IMG/VR virus record: IMGVR_UViG_3300032092_000201
Span: 1-26,718 of that record
Length of the DNA stretch: 26,718 bases
Origin: a virus
Direction: 5' to 3' (one strand)
Below, in pieces: positions 1 through 7,641 of the stretch (position 1 is the first letter of the stretch; each line of letters begins with the position of its first letter). The notes under the pieces are model-generated. The model was not told the DNA's origin. It ran no database searches and was given only the letters and a program-made list of their open reading frames with translations. Position numbers and translations under genes: made by a program.

Positions 1-30
1 ATAATTAATTCATCAAACCAATACTTAAAC

Positions 31-267
31 TTATTTCCCATTCTTTTTAGTTTTATTGTTAGTACTCTTTTGAAAACTCACATGATACTTTTCTTCACCT
101 TGCTTAGGACCGTTCATATAGGTCTGAAGGGTGTAGTTATCATTGCGGCGCGCCTCACCCAATTTGGAATCTACTTCCGCGCGTGTATTCAATCCGTTAA
201 AGGATAGGGTGGTAATGGATCTCTTCTTTGGATCCTTTTGGTTTACATGAACTGTTAATCTATACAT
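31..267 (-). CDS. Small basic protein of unknown function
   Basis: This 78-residue protein is not recognised. It is rich in Lys, Arg and Asn, and the C-terminal 15 residues are strongly basic (a TNNKTKKNGK tail), so nucleic-acid contact is possible but unproven. There is no signal peptide or membrane segment. It begins 4 nt after the stop of the two-helix membrane protein at 272-481 and is the last visible gene of the unit that starts with the VWA protein. No convincing gene is seen in bases 1-30. Confidence 0.6.
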   Translation of the reverse strand: MYRLTVHVNQKDPKKRSITTLSFNGLNTRAEVDSKLGEARRNDNYTLQTYMNGPKQGEEKYHVSFQKSTNNKTKKNGK

Positions 268-271
268 ATGT

Positions 272-481
272 TTAATCGTTTAATGTTTCTGCGTCATCAA
301 ATTTAATTACTAATCTGGTACATACTATGATGACAACAATTGCTAGTACGTTCCAAAGTGAATAGGCGATATTGGCTCCTAAGGTATTAAATGCCCATAT
401 CAAAGCTAAAGGTATACAAGCTGCAATAGCTAATACCACTATGGATCCTATTAGGAATCCTATTAGTTCGGCTGGTTTCAT
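272..481 (-). CDS. Small two-helix membrane protein
   Basis: This 69-residue protein has two hydrophobic stretches, about residues 7-30 and 40-61, joined by a short NTLGAN-containing loop, and ends in an acidic tail (DDAETLND). It is an inner-membrane protein by prediction only; no family is recognised. Its ATG overlaps the stop of the preceding gene by 4 nt (ATGA), which implies translational coupling. A GGGAGG sequence lies 7 nt upstream of the start (489-494 on the plus strand). That is a good Shine-Dalgarno match, unusual here, and supports the start. Confidence 0.65.
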   Translation of the reverse strand: MKPAELIGFLIGSIVVLAIAACIPLALIWAFNTLGANIAYSLWNVLAIVVIIVCTRLVIKFDDAETLND

Positions 482-684
482 ATTGTAGCCTCCCTACCAT
501 TTACAGTGGCATGAATATCCTTTAACCTTTGATAGGTATCACGATCAATCATAATACTAATGTACTTACCTACACGGCCGTGCCATAATGGTTCCGCTAA
601 TGCATATCCTATCGGCACTCCCGAGTCTATCAAGCTCATGAAGTTGATGGCATGCTTTTCCTCGATCCAAATTATCACTTTCAT
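478..684 (-). CDS. Hypothetical small soluble protein
   Basis: This 68-residue soluble protein of mixed alpha/beta composition has no motif I can name. Both ends overlap neighbours by 4 nt (ATGA), with the small membrane protein at 681-896 upstream and the two-helix membrane protein downstream. The coupling suggests co-translation within the VWA-headed operon. Function is unknown. Confidence 0.55.
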   Translation of the reverse strand: MKVIIWIEEKHAINFMSLIDSGVPIGYALAEPLWHGRVGKYISIMIDRDTYQRLKDIHATVNGREATI

Positions 685-896
685 TCTTTTATTATTTTAT
701 AGATTCCTATTACATTTAATACTATGATAATGATACTAAGAACCATATGGCTTATGTTATCAATATATAGGTCATAAGCGATCCATCCAATATCGCCTAC
801 GATCCATGCTAGCATTGCTGGGAGATATCTCTTTTGGCTATTAAGATAATACCCGGTCAATACTAACATGGTGCATATCCAACTTACTGTTTCCAT
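681..896 (-). CDS. Small three-helix membrane protein, PnuC/PQ-loop-like half
   Basis: This 71-residue protein is almost wholly membrane-embedded, with hydrophobic segments near residues 3-18, 26-44 and 48-68. The pattern of an aromatic-rich first helix, a G-x-x-x-W-x-x-Y second helix and a short polar loop resembles one three-helix repeat of small PnuC- or PQ-loop-type proteins, but this is a weak impression. A single repeat would have to dimerise. The start codon overlaps the stop of the VWA gene (TAATG), so it is coupled to it. Confidence 0.6.
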   Translation of the reverse strand: METVSWICTMLVLTGYYLNSQKRYLPAMLAWIVGDIGWIAYDLYIDNISHMVLSIIIIVLNVIGIYKIIKE

Positions 897-3139
897 TATG
901 CTACTTCTAAAAATTTATCATTCATTGTCTTGGCTACTTCAAAAATACTTTCTACATTCACAAATGCCGAATCCTTACCATACATCTGTCTAAACATCTT
1001 ACCAGATCTGCTACCGGCATCTTCATACTCACTAATGAAGTAACTCAATACCTTGATACCTTCATACTGCATTTTTCTAACTTGGGTACCGGTATGCTTG
1101 GCAGCACCAGCTCCATGATAGCTATCATAACATGGTTCACCATCACTAAAGTTAATGAAATATGAATCCTTACCACGGCTGGACGATACGATATCTTTCA
1201 TGATGGCATCAAAACATAATCCTTCTGGAGTACTACCAGATGGAATAAACCATGGCATATGACTTCTCAATTGCGTTACACTATGCTTACGACTATCATA
1301 GGCATAAACAATTGCCGGATAACTAGTACCATTGAAATGCGTTCCGGATCGGAATGTAATCACACAATCCATATTCTCAATCATACTACATGCCTTGGCA
1401 ATTGCCGTAGCCGTTACTATGGACTTACGCATCTTACTACCACCCATACTACCACTAGAGTCAATACTGATATGTATCATACTTGGCTTATAAGAAAAGG
1501 TTTCTAACTTCTCAAATATATTCTCCATACCATAACCAGCATTGGCAATCATTCGTTTATCAATCTTACCAGACGCTAATCGATTGAACTTGGTACTACG
1601 ATCTTCGTTACGAACTTTCAACTTACGTCCTAACATATGTCCTAAACGAATACCTTCATCAACTGCCTTTGTTCTATCACTACCACCATATCTATTAGTC
1701 GGTTCAGACCATAAACCACATGACAACTCATCGGCAATCTTAGGAGTAAAGTTACGAATCACCAATACCTTGGTACTCTGCTTTTTAGCTTGACCATGCC
1801 AATCATAATCGTCATACTTTACTTCATGAAGTTCAGCGCCTGCCTCATCTACACTATTAACAGCATCGGCATCCTTTCTAGACATTTTAGTCTTCTTCAT
1901 ATCACCATCAACAACTTTCTTCTGTTCACGAATGCTCTTCAAAAGCTTCTCACGCTCCCTAGCTGACAGCTCTGGCAGGCCGGATGTTCCCAACTCATCT
2001 TCTTCACTATCACCATTACTACCAGATCCTTTACCATTACCTGACTCACTGGACTTGGTAGGATCATCGCCTTCGGCATCACCATCGGTATCATCGGTGT
2101 CATCACTATCTGGAGAATTCTGTCCGGTACCTTGACCTTTCATATTGTCATCAGTATTTGGAATATCAAAATTCTCTGGGTCAATATCACCACCTCCACC
2201 ATTCTGGTTCTTTGAAGTACCCGGCTGGTCTGTATCACCTTGATCCGGCGTACCACCATCCGGATCTTCAGACTGGAACGGCCTTACAATATTACTTTGG
2301 ATGATACTAAAGATCTGAGCTGCTACCTTAAAGGCATCTTCGCTATTCTTCATGCGCTTGATATTGGCTAGGTCAAATACATTCCAGATCTCTGTCAACC
2401 CTTTAAGCGCTTTCAAGTCACGATTAGGATTGGTTATGTTAATCAAACGGAACATATATGACTCCCATTCTTCATCACGATACTCAGATGACTTAAGACC
2501 CTTATCAATAATTGGAAGGTTGAAATACTTGTCATACAATGCTTGGTAATAGGCCTTATAACCCGGCGCGGTAGTATACACAAAATAATCAATACGTCGG
2601 TCCTCAACAATATTGAACACATCTTTTAATGAAGTGGACCACTTATATGCTACTTGTTTCAATGCCGCAAGCTTCTGACTATCACTAGCATTCTCAGGGT
2701 CGGGGTGGCCTACATAATTAGCTAAGAGACGATACATGTCTGCCTTTGCCCATTCAGGTAAGTTATTAACATCAATATCTTCGCCAAACAAAACAACCAT
2801 GGTCTTCGCTACATAGTCAGTTGTAAACAAACTAAAATCGGTTAACTTGCAATGCGATCCTTCATGAAGGGCTAACCCAACATTAACATCAAACTTAGCA
2901 GGATCCGTTGAAGTTGAAATGGTTACCTCTTTACCATTAGTATAAGAATCCTTACCTGTACTAAAACGTACTGGAATGTTCTCACCAGTTACAATCCTAA
3001 CAAAGTTAGATACGGCTCTACGGTATCCACTCAATTGTATTAGGTCCTTACCATTCTCTTCAACACGGTCTAGGAACTCATCATTTAACCAAAAACTAGA
3101 AGCCATTGCTGGCTTGGTGGGCTTTTTAAACTTCTTCAT
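896..3139 (-). CDS. VWA-domain protein with zincin-like HExxH, CobT-like
   Basis: This 747-residue protein has three parts. The N-terminal part carries H92-E-G-S-H96 in LALHEGSHCKL and an E-D-R motif at 178-180, a pattern seen in the metallopeptidase-like domains fused to VWA (DUF2201/CobT-type families). An Asp/Gly/Ser-rich low-complexity linker spans about 288-390. The C-terminal VWA domain has a complete MIDAS: D559-x-S561-x-S563, a later GSTPEG threonine and an FSDGEP aspartate. Such proteins work with MoxR/CobS-type AAA+ ATPases, and one is encoded immediately upstream (3275-4435). CobT itself is a cobaltochelatase subunit, but no cobalamin gene is present, so a chaperone or remodelling role is more likely. 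It has its own promoter at 3159-3190. Confidence 0.9.
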   Translation of the reverse strand: MKKFKKPTKPAMASSFWLNDEFLDRVEENGKDLIQLSGYRRAVSNFVRIVTGENIPVRFSTGKDSYTNGKEVTISTSTDPAKFDVNVGLALHEGSHCKLTDFSLFTTDYVAKTMVVLFGEDIDVNNLPEWAKADMYRLLANYVGHPDPENASDSQKLAALKQVAYKWSTSLKDVFNIVEDRRIDYFVYTTAPGYKAYYQALYDKYFNLPIIDKGLKSSEYRDEEWESYMFRLINITNPNRDLKALKGLTEIWNVFDLANIKRMKNSEDAFKVAAQIFSIIQSNIVRPFQSEDPDGGTPDQGDTDQPGTSKNQNGGGGDIDPENFDIPNTDDNMKGQGTGQNSPDSDDTDDTDGDAEGDDPTKSSESGNGKGSGSNGDSEEDELGTSGLPELSAREREKLLKSIREQKKVVDGDMKKTKMSRKDADAVNSVDEAGAELHEVKYDDYDWHGQAKKQSTKVLVIRNFTPKIADELSCGLWSEPTNRYGGSDRTKAVDEGIRLGHMLGRKLKVRNEDRSTKFNRLASGKIDKRMIANAGYGMENIFEKLETFSYKPSMIHISIDSSGSMGGSKMRKSIVTATAIAKACSMIENMDCVITFRSGTHFNGTSYPAIVYAYDSRKHSVTQLRSHMPWFIPSGSTPEGLCFDAIMKDIVSSSRGKDSYFINFSDGEPCYDSYHGAGAAKHTGTQVRKMQYEGIKVLSYFISEYEDAGSRSGKMFRQMYGKDSAFVNVESIFEVAKTMNDKFLEVA

Positions 3140-3158
3140 ATTTTTTAAATTTATTTCA

Positions 3159-3190
3159 TAAAATTAAGTACAAACTCTCATATAACCAAA
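3159..3190 (-). promoter_or_regulatory. Promoter A, for the VWA operon
   Basis: On the minus strand a TTTG (-33) is followed by 20 nt and TAATTTTA (-7), then TGAAAT. A GTAAC box (GTTAC on the plus strand, 3206-3210) lies exactly 15 nt upstream of the -33 element. The ATG of the VWA gene is about 20 nt downstream of the -7 element. It belongs to a family of eight promoters in the window with identical spacing. Confidence 0.7.
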
Positions 3191-3217
3191 GCTTTTTTAA
3201 GAAAAGTTACTTTTACC

Positions 3218-3268
3218 AATGATTTGGGGGGAGCGAAAGCCCTAAAAACGCTACCCCCCACCATCATT
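3218..3268 (-). terminator. Strong hairpin after the AAA+ gene
   Basis: A long stem pairs AATGAT with ATCATT, six G with six C, and AGCG with CGCT, closed by a 13-nt loop. It starts 6 nt past the AAA+ stop codon and precedes promoter A. No clear U-run follows, so it may act as a terminator, an RNA-stabilising 3' end, or both. Confidence 0.7.
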
Positions 3269-3274
3269 TGGCTA

Positions 3275-4435
3275 TTAAAATGGCATATTTGAATTAACAG
3301 GAGCTCCGGTATTGAAAATATCTTCTTCTACCTTAGCACCACAATACTTTTGAACTACCTGCTTAACATAGGTACGCTCAGAATCCAATCCACCAGCATC
3401 ATCAAAGAATGGATAGATACATACTTCGGCCGCTTCGCCTAAGCTAAAACCATCTTCAATCAATCCAGCAATCTCAACACACAAACGCGTACTCACAGCA
3501 CTGGTTAACTTTGGACTTTCGGATCGGCACTCCTTTCTGGTAATGGCCGCAATCTCGGCAATATCAGCTGCGATCTGGTTATCTAAATTCGGATGTAACA
3601 TTTTCAACAAGGATGCCTCATTAACAGCATCTAATGCTTCCATCTCAATAATAATGAATCGATCCACCAAGGCACGGTCCATCACACGAGTCGCGGTATA
3701 CTCAGTACCAATGTTAGCTGTTGCAATAAAGGTAACACCTGGCGCTACCGCAATGGTAGGAGCATCTTGGTGCTCATCTAAGCGTAAATATCTTTGTCCT
3801 GGATCCAATACCGTCATCAAGATATTCCAAGCCTCAGGATGCGCTCTGCTCAACTCATCCAATAGGATAACGGCATTCTCGGTCTGAATGGCTTTCACAA
3901 ATACGGACTCACAAAAGGTAGTACCGGTATCCTTCTTGAAGTGGGTGTTACCAATCAAAGTACCTCTTGGATCCTGAGTGGCTCCTAAGTTAAAATAGAA
4001 ATCTGGACGATTCAAAGCCGTAACCAAGGTCTTGGCAGCTTGGGTCTTACCAGTACCAGCAGGCCCGGTCATCATAATGTTCTTACCTCTCATAGCCGAC
4101 CTAACCAAATATTTCCACTTAAGGTCTGGCATAATTAATGTCTTTGGCTTGAGGCCTACTGCCTCGTTATGAACAAAATTCAATACTGGATTCTCCATCA
4201 TTTCTTGTTTAGGCGCTACTGGCGCATTGGTTACTTTATTTTTATGACCGGTGGACTTGATACGCTTGGCTCTACCTGTATCGGTATTGAACTCAAGCAA
4301 CTCACCGCGGTCTGAAGCTATCTTGGCAATACTATCTCGGATGGCTACTGCCTCATAAGCATTAGTATCAACATTAACAAACTTCCATGACTTTGAGTTG
4401 GCAATAAACTCGGGCTTAACAATAACTGTTTTCAT
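3275..4435 (-). CDS. MoxR/CobS-type AAA+ ATPase
   Basis: This 386-residue AAA+ ATPase has Walker A GPAGTGKT at 124-131, Walker B ILLDE at 190-194, and a DRALVDRF segment typical of the arginine-finger region. The first ~100 residues are a poorly conserved basic N-terminal region. MoxR-family ATPases form hexamers that remodel partner complexes through VWA-domain adaptors, and the gene just downstream (896-3139) is such an adaptor, so the two probably act together. CobS of aerobic cobaltochelatase is the best-known relative, but nothing else of that pathway is here. It has its own promoter (4469-4500) and a strong hairpin behind it. Confidence 0.92.
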   Translation of the reverse strand: MKTVIVKPEFIANSKSWKFVNVDTNAYEAVAIRDSIAKIASDRGELLEFNTDTGRAKRIKSTGHKNKVTNAPVAPKQEMMENPVLNFVHNEAVGLKPKTLIMPDLKWKYLVRSAMRGKNIMMTGPAGTGKTQAAKTLVTALNRPDFYFNLGATQDPRGTLIGNTHFKKDTGTTFCESVFVKAIQTENAVILLDELSRAHPEAWNILMTVLDPGQRYLRLDEHQDAPTIAVAPGVTFIATANIGTEYTATRVMDRALVDRFIIIEMEALDAVNEASLLKMLHPNLDNQIAADIAEIAAITRKECRSESPKLTSAVSTRLCVEIAGLIEDGFSLGEAAEVCIYPFFDDAGGLDSERTYVKQVVQKYCGAKVEEDIFNTGAPVNSNMPF

Positions 4436-4468
4436 TTTTTATTAGGGTTTTAAATTATTAATATTTCA

Positions 4469-4500
4469 TAAAGATAAGTACACTTTCTCATTAATCCTAG
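4469..4500 (-). promoter_or_regulatory. Promoter B, for the AAA+ gene
   Basis: The minus strand reads CTAG, 20 nt, TATCTTTA, followed by TGAAATATT. A perfect 14-bp palindrome AAAAGTTAACTTTT lies just upstream at about 4503-4516, where other promoters of the family carry GTTAC. The leader to the ATG is about 33 nt. Confidence 0.65.
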
Positions 4501-4517
4501 AGAAAAGTTAACTTTTT

Positions 4518-5381
4518 TTAAAAAGCCATATTATTCAAGGCTTCTAACACTTCACCGGCCGTTCCTTTTGGGACTTCTGGGGTTGGGAACTTAACATTCC
4601 ATACTGACCATGAACCATCTGCCCAAGGCTTCATACTAACCGTAACACCATTGGCCAACACAATCCTGGTACCCATGAATGGCTTGGCAAACTTGTCATA
4701 CCTATTACGGTTCCAACCACCTTCATACATGGTCTCTTGGGTCACTTCGGCATTTGGATACAAATGGCTCCAATCGGTATTTTTACGCAAATCCTCAATG
4801 GCCTTCTTACGAGCTGCCTCTTGTAACTTGGCATGGTAATGGTCCTCAATCTTCGTGATGACGGTCTTGGCATTGGTATACATTTTACGTTCTGCTTCCC
4901 AACCCATACCAACAATGCTCATTTTATAACCTTTGCTTTTGGCATGCCAAGAAAAGTGACCAGACCCGCTCGATACAACATGTTCTGATACCTTTATCCA
5001 ATAAGTGGTATCCTTCTTATAGGAAATATGAGCCTTTGGTACCATACCTTTGATCTCACATACCATCTCCTTGGTGTTGGCCTTATGGTCATAATCATAC
5101 ACACTACGGTCTGATTCAGATTCGGTCAACACAAATTCAAACTTACCAAATTGCTTGGTCGAGGCCTCTAGGTCATCGGCAAATTTTCTAGTGGCCGCTA
5201 CTTGGGCCTCACCTATTTTTATATCTTGCTCTAAAAACTTTCTGGCCTTCTCAATACGAGCTTGGTCAGCTTTCTGTTTTTCAATGGCTTGCAACTTCTT
5301 GTCCAGTTCAGCTTGGGCCTGGGCAATAATAGCCTTTTGTTCTTCGATGTCTGTCATAATAGGGTTTTTTTCGTTATTCAT
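4518..5381 (-). CDS. Coiled-coil protein of unknown function
   Basis: This 287-residue protein begins with a long charged helix (about residues 8-75) with strong heptad character, rich in Ala, Gln, Lys and Glu. The remaining ~210 residues are mixed and rich in Trp, Tyr and Lys, with no motif I recognise. It lacks a signal peptide and is probably cytoplasmic. It is a single-gene unit with its own promoter (5405-5436) preceded by an operator-like repeat array, so its expression is likely controlled separately from the AAA+ gene downstream. Confidence 0.75.
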   Translation of the reverse strand: MNNEKNPIMTDIEEQKAIIAQAQAELDKKLQAIEKQKADQARIEKARKFLEQDIKIGEAQVAATRKFADDLEASTKQFGKFEFVLTESESDRSVYDYDHKANTKEMVCEIKGMVPKAHISYKKDTTYWIKVSEHVVSSGSGHFSWHAKSKGYKMSIVGMGWEAERKMYTNAKTVITKIEDHYHAKLQEAARKKAIEDLRKNTDWSHLYPNAEVTQETMYEGGWNRNRYDKFAKPFMGTRIVLANGVTVSMKPWADGSWSVWNVKFPTPEVPKGTAGEVLEALNNMAF

Positions 5382-5404
5382 ATTTCTATCTTATTAATAT
5401 TTCA

Positions 5405-5436
5405 TAAAATTAAGGCCAAAATCCACCAAATCCTAG
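5405..5436 (-). promoter_or_regulatory. Promoter C
   Basis: The minus strand reads CTAG, 20 nt, TAATTTTA, TGAAAT. A GTTAC box (plus strand 5452-5456) lies exactly 15 nt upstream of CTAG. It drives the coiled-coil gene that starts at 5381. Confidence 0.7.
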
Positions 5437-5451
5437 AAAAAAGTTGAAAAT

Positions 5452-5568
5452 GTTACTTTTGGTCCGGTAACTTATTGATTTACAATACGTTATATGACCT
5501 TCCCACCCGCTTCTGTAACTCATTGATTTTCAATGATTTATAACCTATTGATTATCAATGAGTTACAG
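5452..5568. repeat. Operator-like repeat array upstream of promoter C
   Basis: The array opens with GTTAC-N10-GTAAC and continues with three diverged copies of a palindromic unit based on ATTGATTATCAATGAGTTAC. Two outer arms form a perfect 15-bp inverted repeat (CTGTAACTCATTGAT at 5513-5527 and its complement at 5554-5568). The same layout recurs upstream of promoters D, E and F. The symmetry and constant position suggest binding sites for a dimeric regulator. Confidence 0.65.
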
Positions 5569-5578
5569 ACTCTATTAC

Positions 5579-5653
5579 CGTTCATATAAAGAACTGCCCC
5601 TATATAGGGTATTCTGATACCTAATCAACTATAAAATAGGTATATATGAACGG
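5579..5653. repeat. Inverted-repeat segment behind the 5661-6080 gene
   Basis: CCGTTCATATA at 5579-5589 pairs with TATATGAACGG at 5643-5653, enclosing a perfect CCCTATATAGGG palindrome and an ATACCTA/TAGGTAT pair. It lies directly after the stop of the gene at 5661 and may act as a 3'-end or terminator structure. Part of it is duplicated near 17,032-17,076. Confidence 0.5.
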
Positions 5654-5660
5654 ATATCAA

Positions 5661-6080
5661 TTAATTCAAACAACATTCACCACATGAACAAGGCTCATCC
5701 CTATCATCCATACTAAAACCAGCACTATCAAATTCTGAAGGCATCTCGGCATCCAATTGTGCCTGAACATATTCACGATGTGCCTTTAACTTTTGCTCCA
5801 AGATTATCTTGGCTGTTAAAGTATCTGAATCAGTAAACCCACCAATATGCCAATCCACCTTATCCTTAAAGGCATCAATAGTAAAACTGGTCTTCCAGTC
5901 ATAAACAGTGAACAACAAATCATTTTCCGGAATCTCCAATATCCATTCCCATTGAGTCTTGTCACCATTGCGTTCTGTGGCATCTCCTAACACATTAAGT
6001 AATTCCATAACAGTTGCGGTTACTTCGTGACCATGGAAGCTAGTGCCACTCACGGATCGGTTTGTTTGCTTGATATTCAT
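5661..6080 (-). CDS. Hypothetical acidic protein with C-terminal Cys cluster
   Basis: This 139-residue acidic protein is not recognised. The last twelve residues contain four cysteines (C131, C133, C136, C137 in a CSCGECC arrangement), which could bind a metal or form disulfides. No signal peptide or membrane segment is present. It is a single-gene unit between two operator-repeat arrays, with its own promoter (6105-6136). Confidence 0.7.
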   Translation of the reverse strand: MNIKQTNRSVSGTSFHGHEVTATVMELLNVLGDATERNGDKTQWEWILEIPENDLLFTVYDWKTSFTIDAFKDKVDWHIGGFTDSDTLTAKIILEQKLKAHREYVQAQLDAEMPSEFDSAGFSMDDRDEPCSCGECCLN

Positions 6081-6104
6081 ATACCTTTATTTTTAATTAG
6101 ATCA

Positions 6105-6136
6105 TAAAGATAAGTACAGAATACTAGAAAACCTAA
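6105..6136 (-). promoter_or_regulatory. Promoter D
   Basis: The minus strand reads TTAG, 20 nt, TATCTTTA, TGATC. A GTTAC box (plus strand 6152-6156) lies exactly 15 nt upstream. It drives the Cys-cluster protein that starts at 6080. Confidence 0.68.
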
Positions 6137-6151
6137 AGAAATGTTAGAAAT

Positions 6152-6259
6152 GTTACTTTCGATCCGTTAACCAATTGAGTATCAATGAGTTATACGTCCG
6201 TCGACTACCAGCTGTAATAATTAATTGGGTATAACCCGTTGATTATCAATGAGTTACAG
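6152..6259. repeat. Operator-like repeat array upstream of promoter D
   Basis: After GTTAC-N10-TTAAC come two units, 6166-6193 and 6231-6259, each ending in ATCAATGAGTTA. The outer unit overlaps the stop codon of the gene at 6246-6935, so the last four codons of that gene are part of the repeat. Confidence 0.62.
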
Positions 6260-6935
6260 GTTTATTCCATTGTGTTTTATATTTCCATACCTTTCTTTTA
6301 TCGGTAGCTGGTTTCTTCAATCGTTTAATGTTCATATCCGTACGGAACTGCCAATAGGCTTGTTCTGGTAATCCATACGTTTGCTTGAACGCTTGGTACT
6401 TTGCATACTCCTTTGCTGACATTTTAACCATAATGATTCCAAAGTCATCAGTAGCCATATAATACTCAGATAGGTCCATTAAGTACACTACATTAGTATC
6501 GGGCCATTGTGTATAGATCAATGTAGGGCCCAATGCCCATTTCCATAAACTATCTTGTAGAGATGTATACTCATAGTTGATACTATCCTTGTTCACTTCT
6601 ACATACACTATGCGTTCTGTATATTTGGTAATGGTGTCAGTCTGGGTTCTAATGATAACATCCTTTTTAACAATAGTATCATATTGTGTTTGGATCACTA
6701 CTTGTTGTTTGGTTATAGTATCTCTTTGGTAACGGATCGTGGCTTTGAGATCATTTAGTTCCCGTTCCATATCCTTGTACTTCTGATTGATGGCATCTGC
6801 TTGTGCAGTTGTCATTACAACAATCTTAGTACCGTCATCATCTGTAGTTGTGTAAGGGTAAGTCTTACTTGATTGGGACAGTAAGTTCCCAAGACTCGCG
6901 AGGACGAGAGTTGCGAGCAGAATCAGCTTTTTCAT
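6246..6935 (-). CDS. Secreted coiled-coil protein, possible spanin-like partner
   Basis: This 229-residue protein starts with a cleavable-type signal peptide (MKKLILLATLVLASLG, about residues 1-20) without a lipobox cysteine. A heptad-rich segment from about 50 to 115 has repeated D-T-I-x-K motifs, followed by an aromatic C-terminal domain I do not recognise. Its first 71 nt overlap, in another frame, the end of the TM/coiled-coil gene at 6865-7158. That nesting is reminiscent of Rz/Rz1 spanin pairs. It sits downstream of holin-like genes, so a periplasmic lysis role is plausible, not shown. The stop codon lies inside an operator repeat. Confidence 0.75.
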   Translation of the reverse strand: MKKLILLATLVLASLGNLLSQSSKTYPYTTTDDDGTKIVVMTTAQADAINQKYKDMERELNDLKATIRYQRDTITKQQVVIQTQYDTIVKKDVIIRTQTDTITKYTERIVYVEVNKDSINYEYTSLQDSLWKWALGPTLIYTQWPDTNVVYLMDLSEYYMATDDFGIIMVKMSAKEYAKYQAFKQTYGLPEQAYWQFRTDMNIKRLKKPATDKRKVWKYKTQWNKPVTH

Positions 6936-7158
6936 AGGTTTCTACCTGTTCATGCAGAACCTCGACTTGCTCATTTAATTGTTTGTTCTCTGTAGCTAGT
7001 TGTTGGTTCTGTTTTGTTAATGTTGTGTTTGTTTCTTCTAATGTAACATTTTCTTTCACAACCTCAACATGACCAGTGCCAGCCATACCGATATTTAACA
7101 CTACCAATCCAATAACTGATATTAGAACCCCGAATAATATAAGTGTTTTCTTGTTCAC
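6865..7158 (-). CDS. Membrane-anchored coiled-coil protein, candidate i-spanin
   Basis: This 97-residue protein has one N-terminal transmembrane helix (about 6-26), then a Gln/Glu/Lys-rich coiled coil (about 33-78) and a short polar tail. This is the architecture of phage inner-membrane spanins (Rz-like), which bridge to an outer-membrane partner in the last step of lysis. The 3' end overlaps the secreted coiled-coil gene by 71 nt, and the 5' end overlaps the holin-like gene by 4 nt (ATGA). Position and topology support the call; sequence identity to a spanin family is not visible. Confidence 0.65.
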   Translation of the reverse strand: MNKKTLILFGVLISVIGLVVLNIGMAGTGHVEVVKENVTLEETNTTLTKQNQQLATENKQLNEQVEVLHEQVETYEKADSARNSRPRESWELTVPIK

Positions 7159-7454
7159 TTTCTACTACCCTTACTCATTATAATTATTTCTCTTAAATCT
7201 TTAAGAGCTTGTGTATTGTTCTCCAATGCATTTTGTACCTTACCTGCATCCGTACGAACATAGTCATTTACTTCTTTCTGTAGATCATCTACTTTCTTTT
7301 TCAATTCATCTTCAGATGCCAACTGACGCTTGAGCATGTACCATAGTACAGCACCTAAACCCAATACAATAACTCCTAGAGCTCCGTATTGTGTTAAAGT
7401 TTCAAATACGCCAAAGCTTTGTGCCTGAAGAAATATGGTATGCAGTAATAACAT
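7155..7454 (-). CDS. Holin-like membrane protein, paralogue 1
   Basis: This 99-residue protein has an N-terminal hydrophobic stretch, then a transmembrane segment in YGALGVIVLGLGAVLWYML, then a charged coiled-coil tail of about 55 residues. The FGVF-x-x-L-x-x-YGALGV core is repeated in the gene immediately upstream (7454-7639), so the two arose by tandem duplication. Small single-helix proteins with charged tails next to spanin-like genes are often holins or holin regulators. The assignment rests on topology and context only. Confidence 0.6.
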   Translation of the reverse strand: MLLLHTIFLQAQSFGVFETLTQYGALGVIVLGLGAVLWYMLKRQLASEDELKKKVDDLQKEVNDYVRTDAGKVQNALENNTQALKDLREIIIMSKGSRK

Positions 7455-7639
7455 TACTTATCCTTTTCATCCAATTTGCGACGTAAACGATCTTGTTCGT
7501 CCAAATTACGTTTAATAAATACCCAAGCCAATGCTCCCAACGCTAGTACAGCAACTCCGAGAGCTCCGTAATCGGCTAATTGGTTGAATACTCCGAAGTC
7601 GGCTGGCTTACCTACTGATGTTGATAATGTGTCTTTCAT
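7454..7639 (-). CDS. Holin-like membrane protein, paralogue 2
   Basis: This 61-residue protein carries the same FGVF-x-x-L-x-x-YGALGV core as its downstream neighbour, one transmembrane helix (about 26-43) and a short Lys/Arg/Asp/Glu tail. It ends one base into the start of paralogue 1. A pair of related short membrane proteins could act as holin and antiholin, but nothing in the sequence decides which is which. Confidence 0.6.
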   Translation of the reverse strand: MKDTLSTSVGKPADFGVFNQLADYGALGVAVLALGALAWVFIKRNLDEQDRLRRKLDEKDK

Positions 7640-7641
7640 AG

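Noticed and set aside
1259-2549. Plus-strand ORFs opposite the VWA gene
   Set aside because: They are shadows of the minus-strand gene; its MIDAS and HExxH motifs fix the true frame.
896-4435. Cobaltochelatase CobS/CobT for cobalamin synthesis
   Set aside because: No other cobalamin gene is present and the VWA protein has an additional zincin-like domain; MoxR-VWA chaperone is the safer reading.
5452-5568. CRISPR array
   Set aside because: Units are palindromic, degenerate and unevenly spaced, with no unique spacers of constant length.
5586-5650. Short minus-strand ORF starting at ATGAACGG in the repeat region
   Set aside because: Only about 15 codons, entirely made of regulatory repeat sequence.
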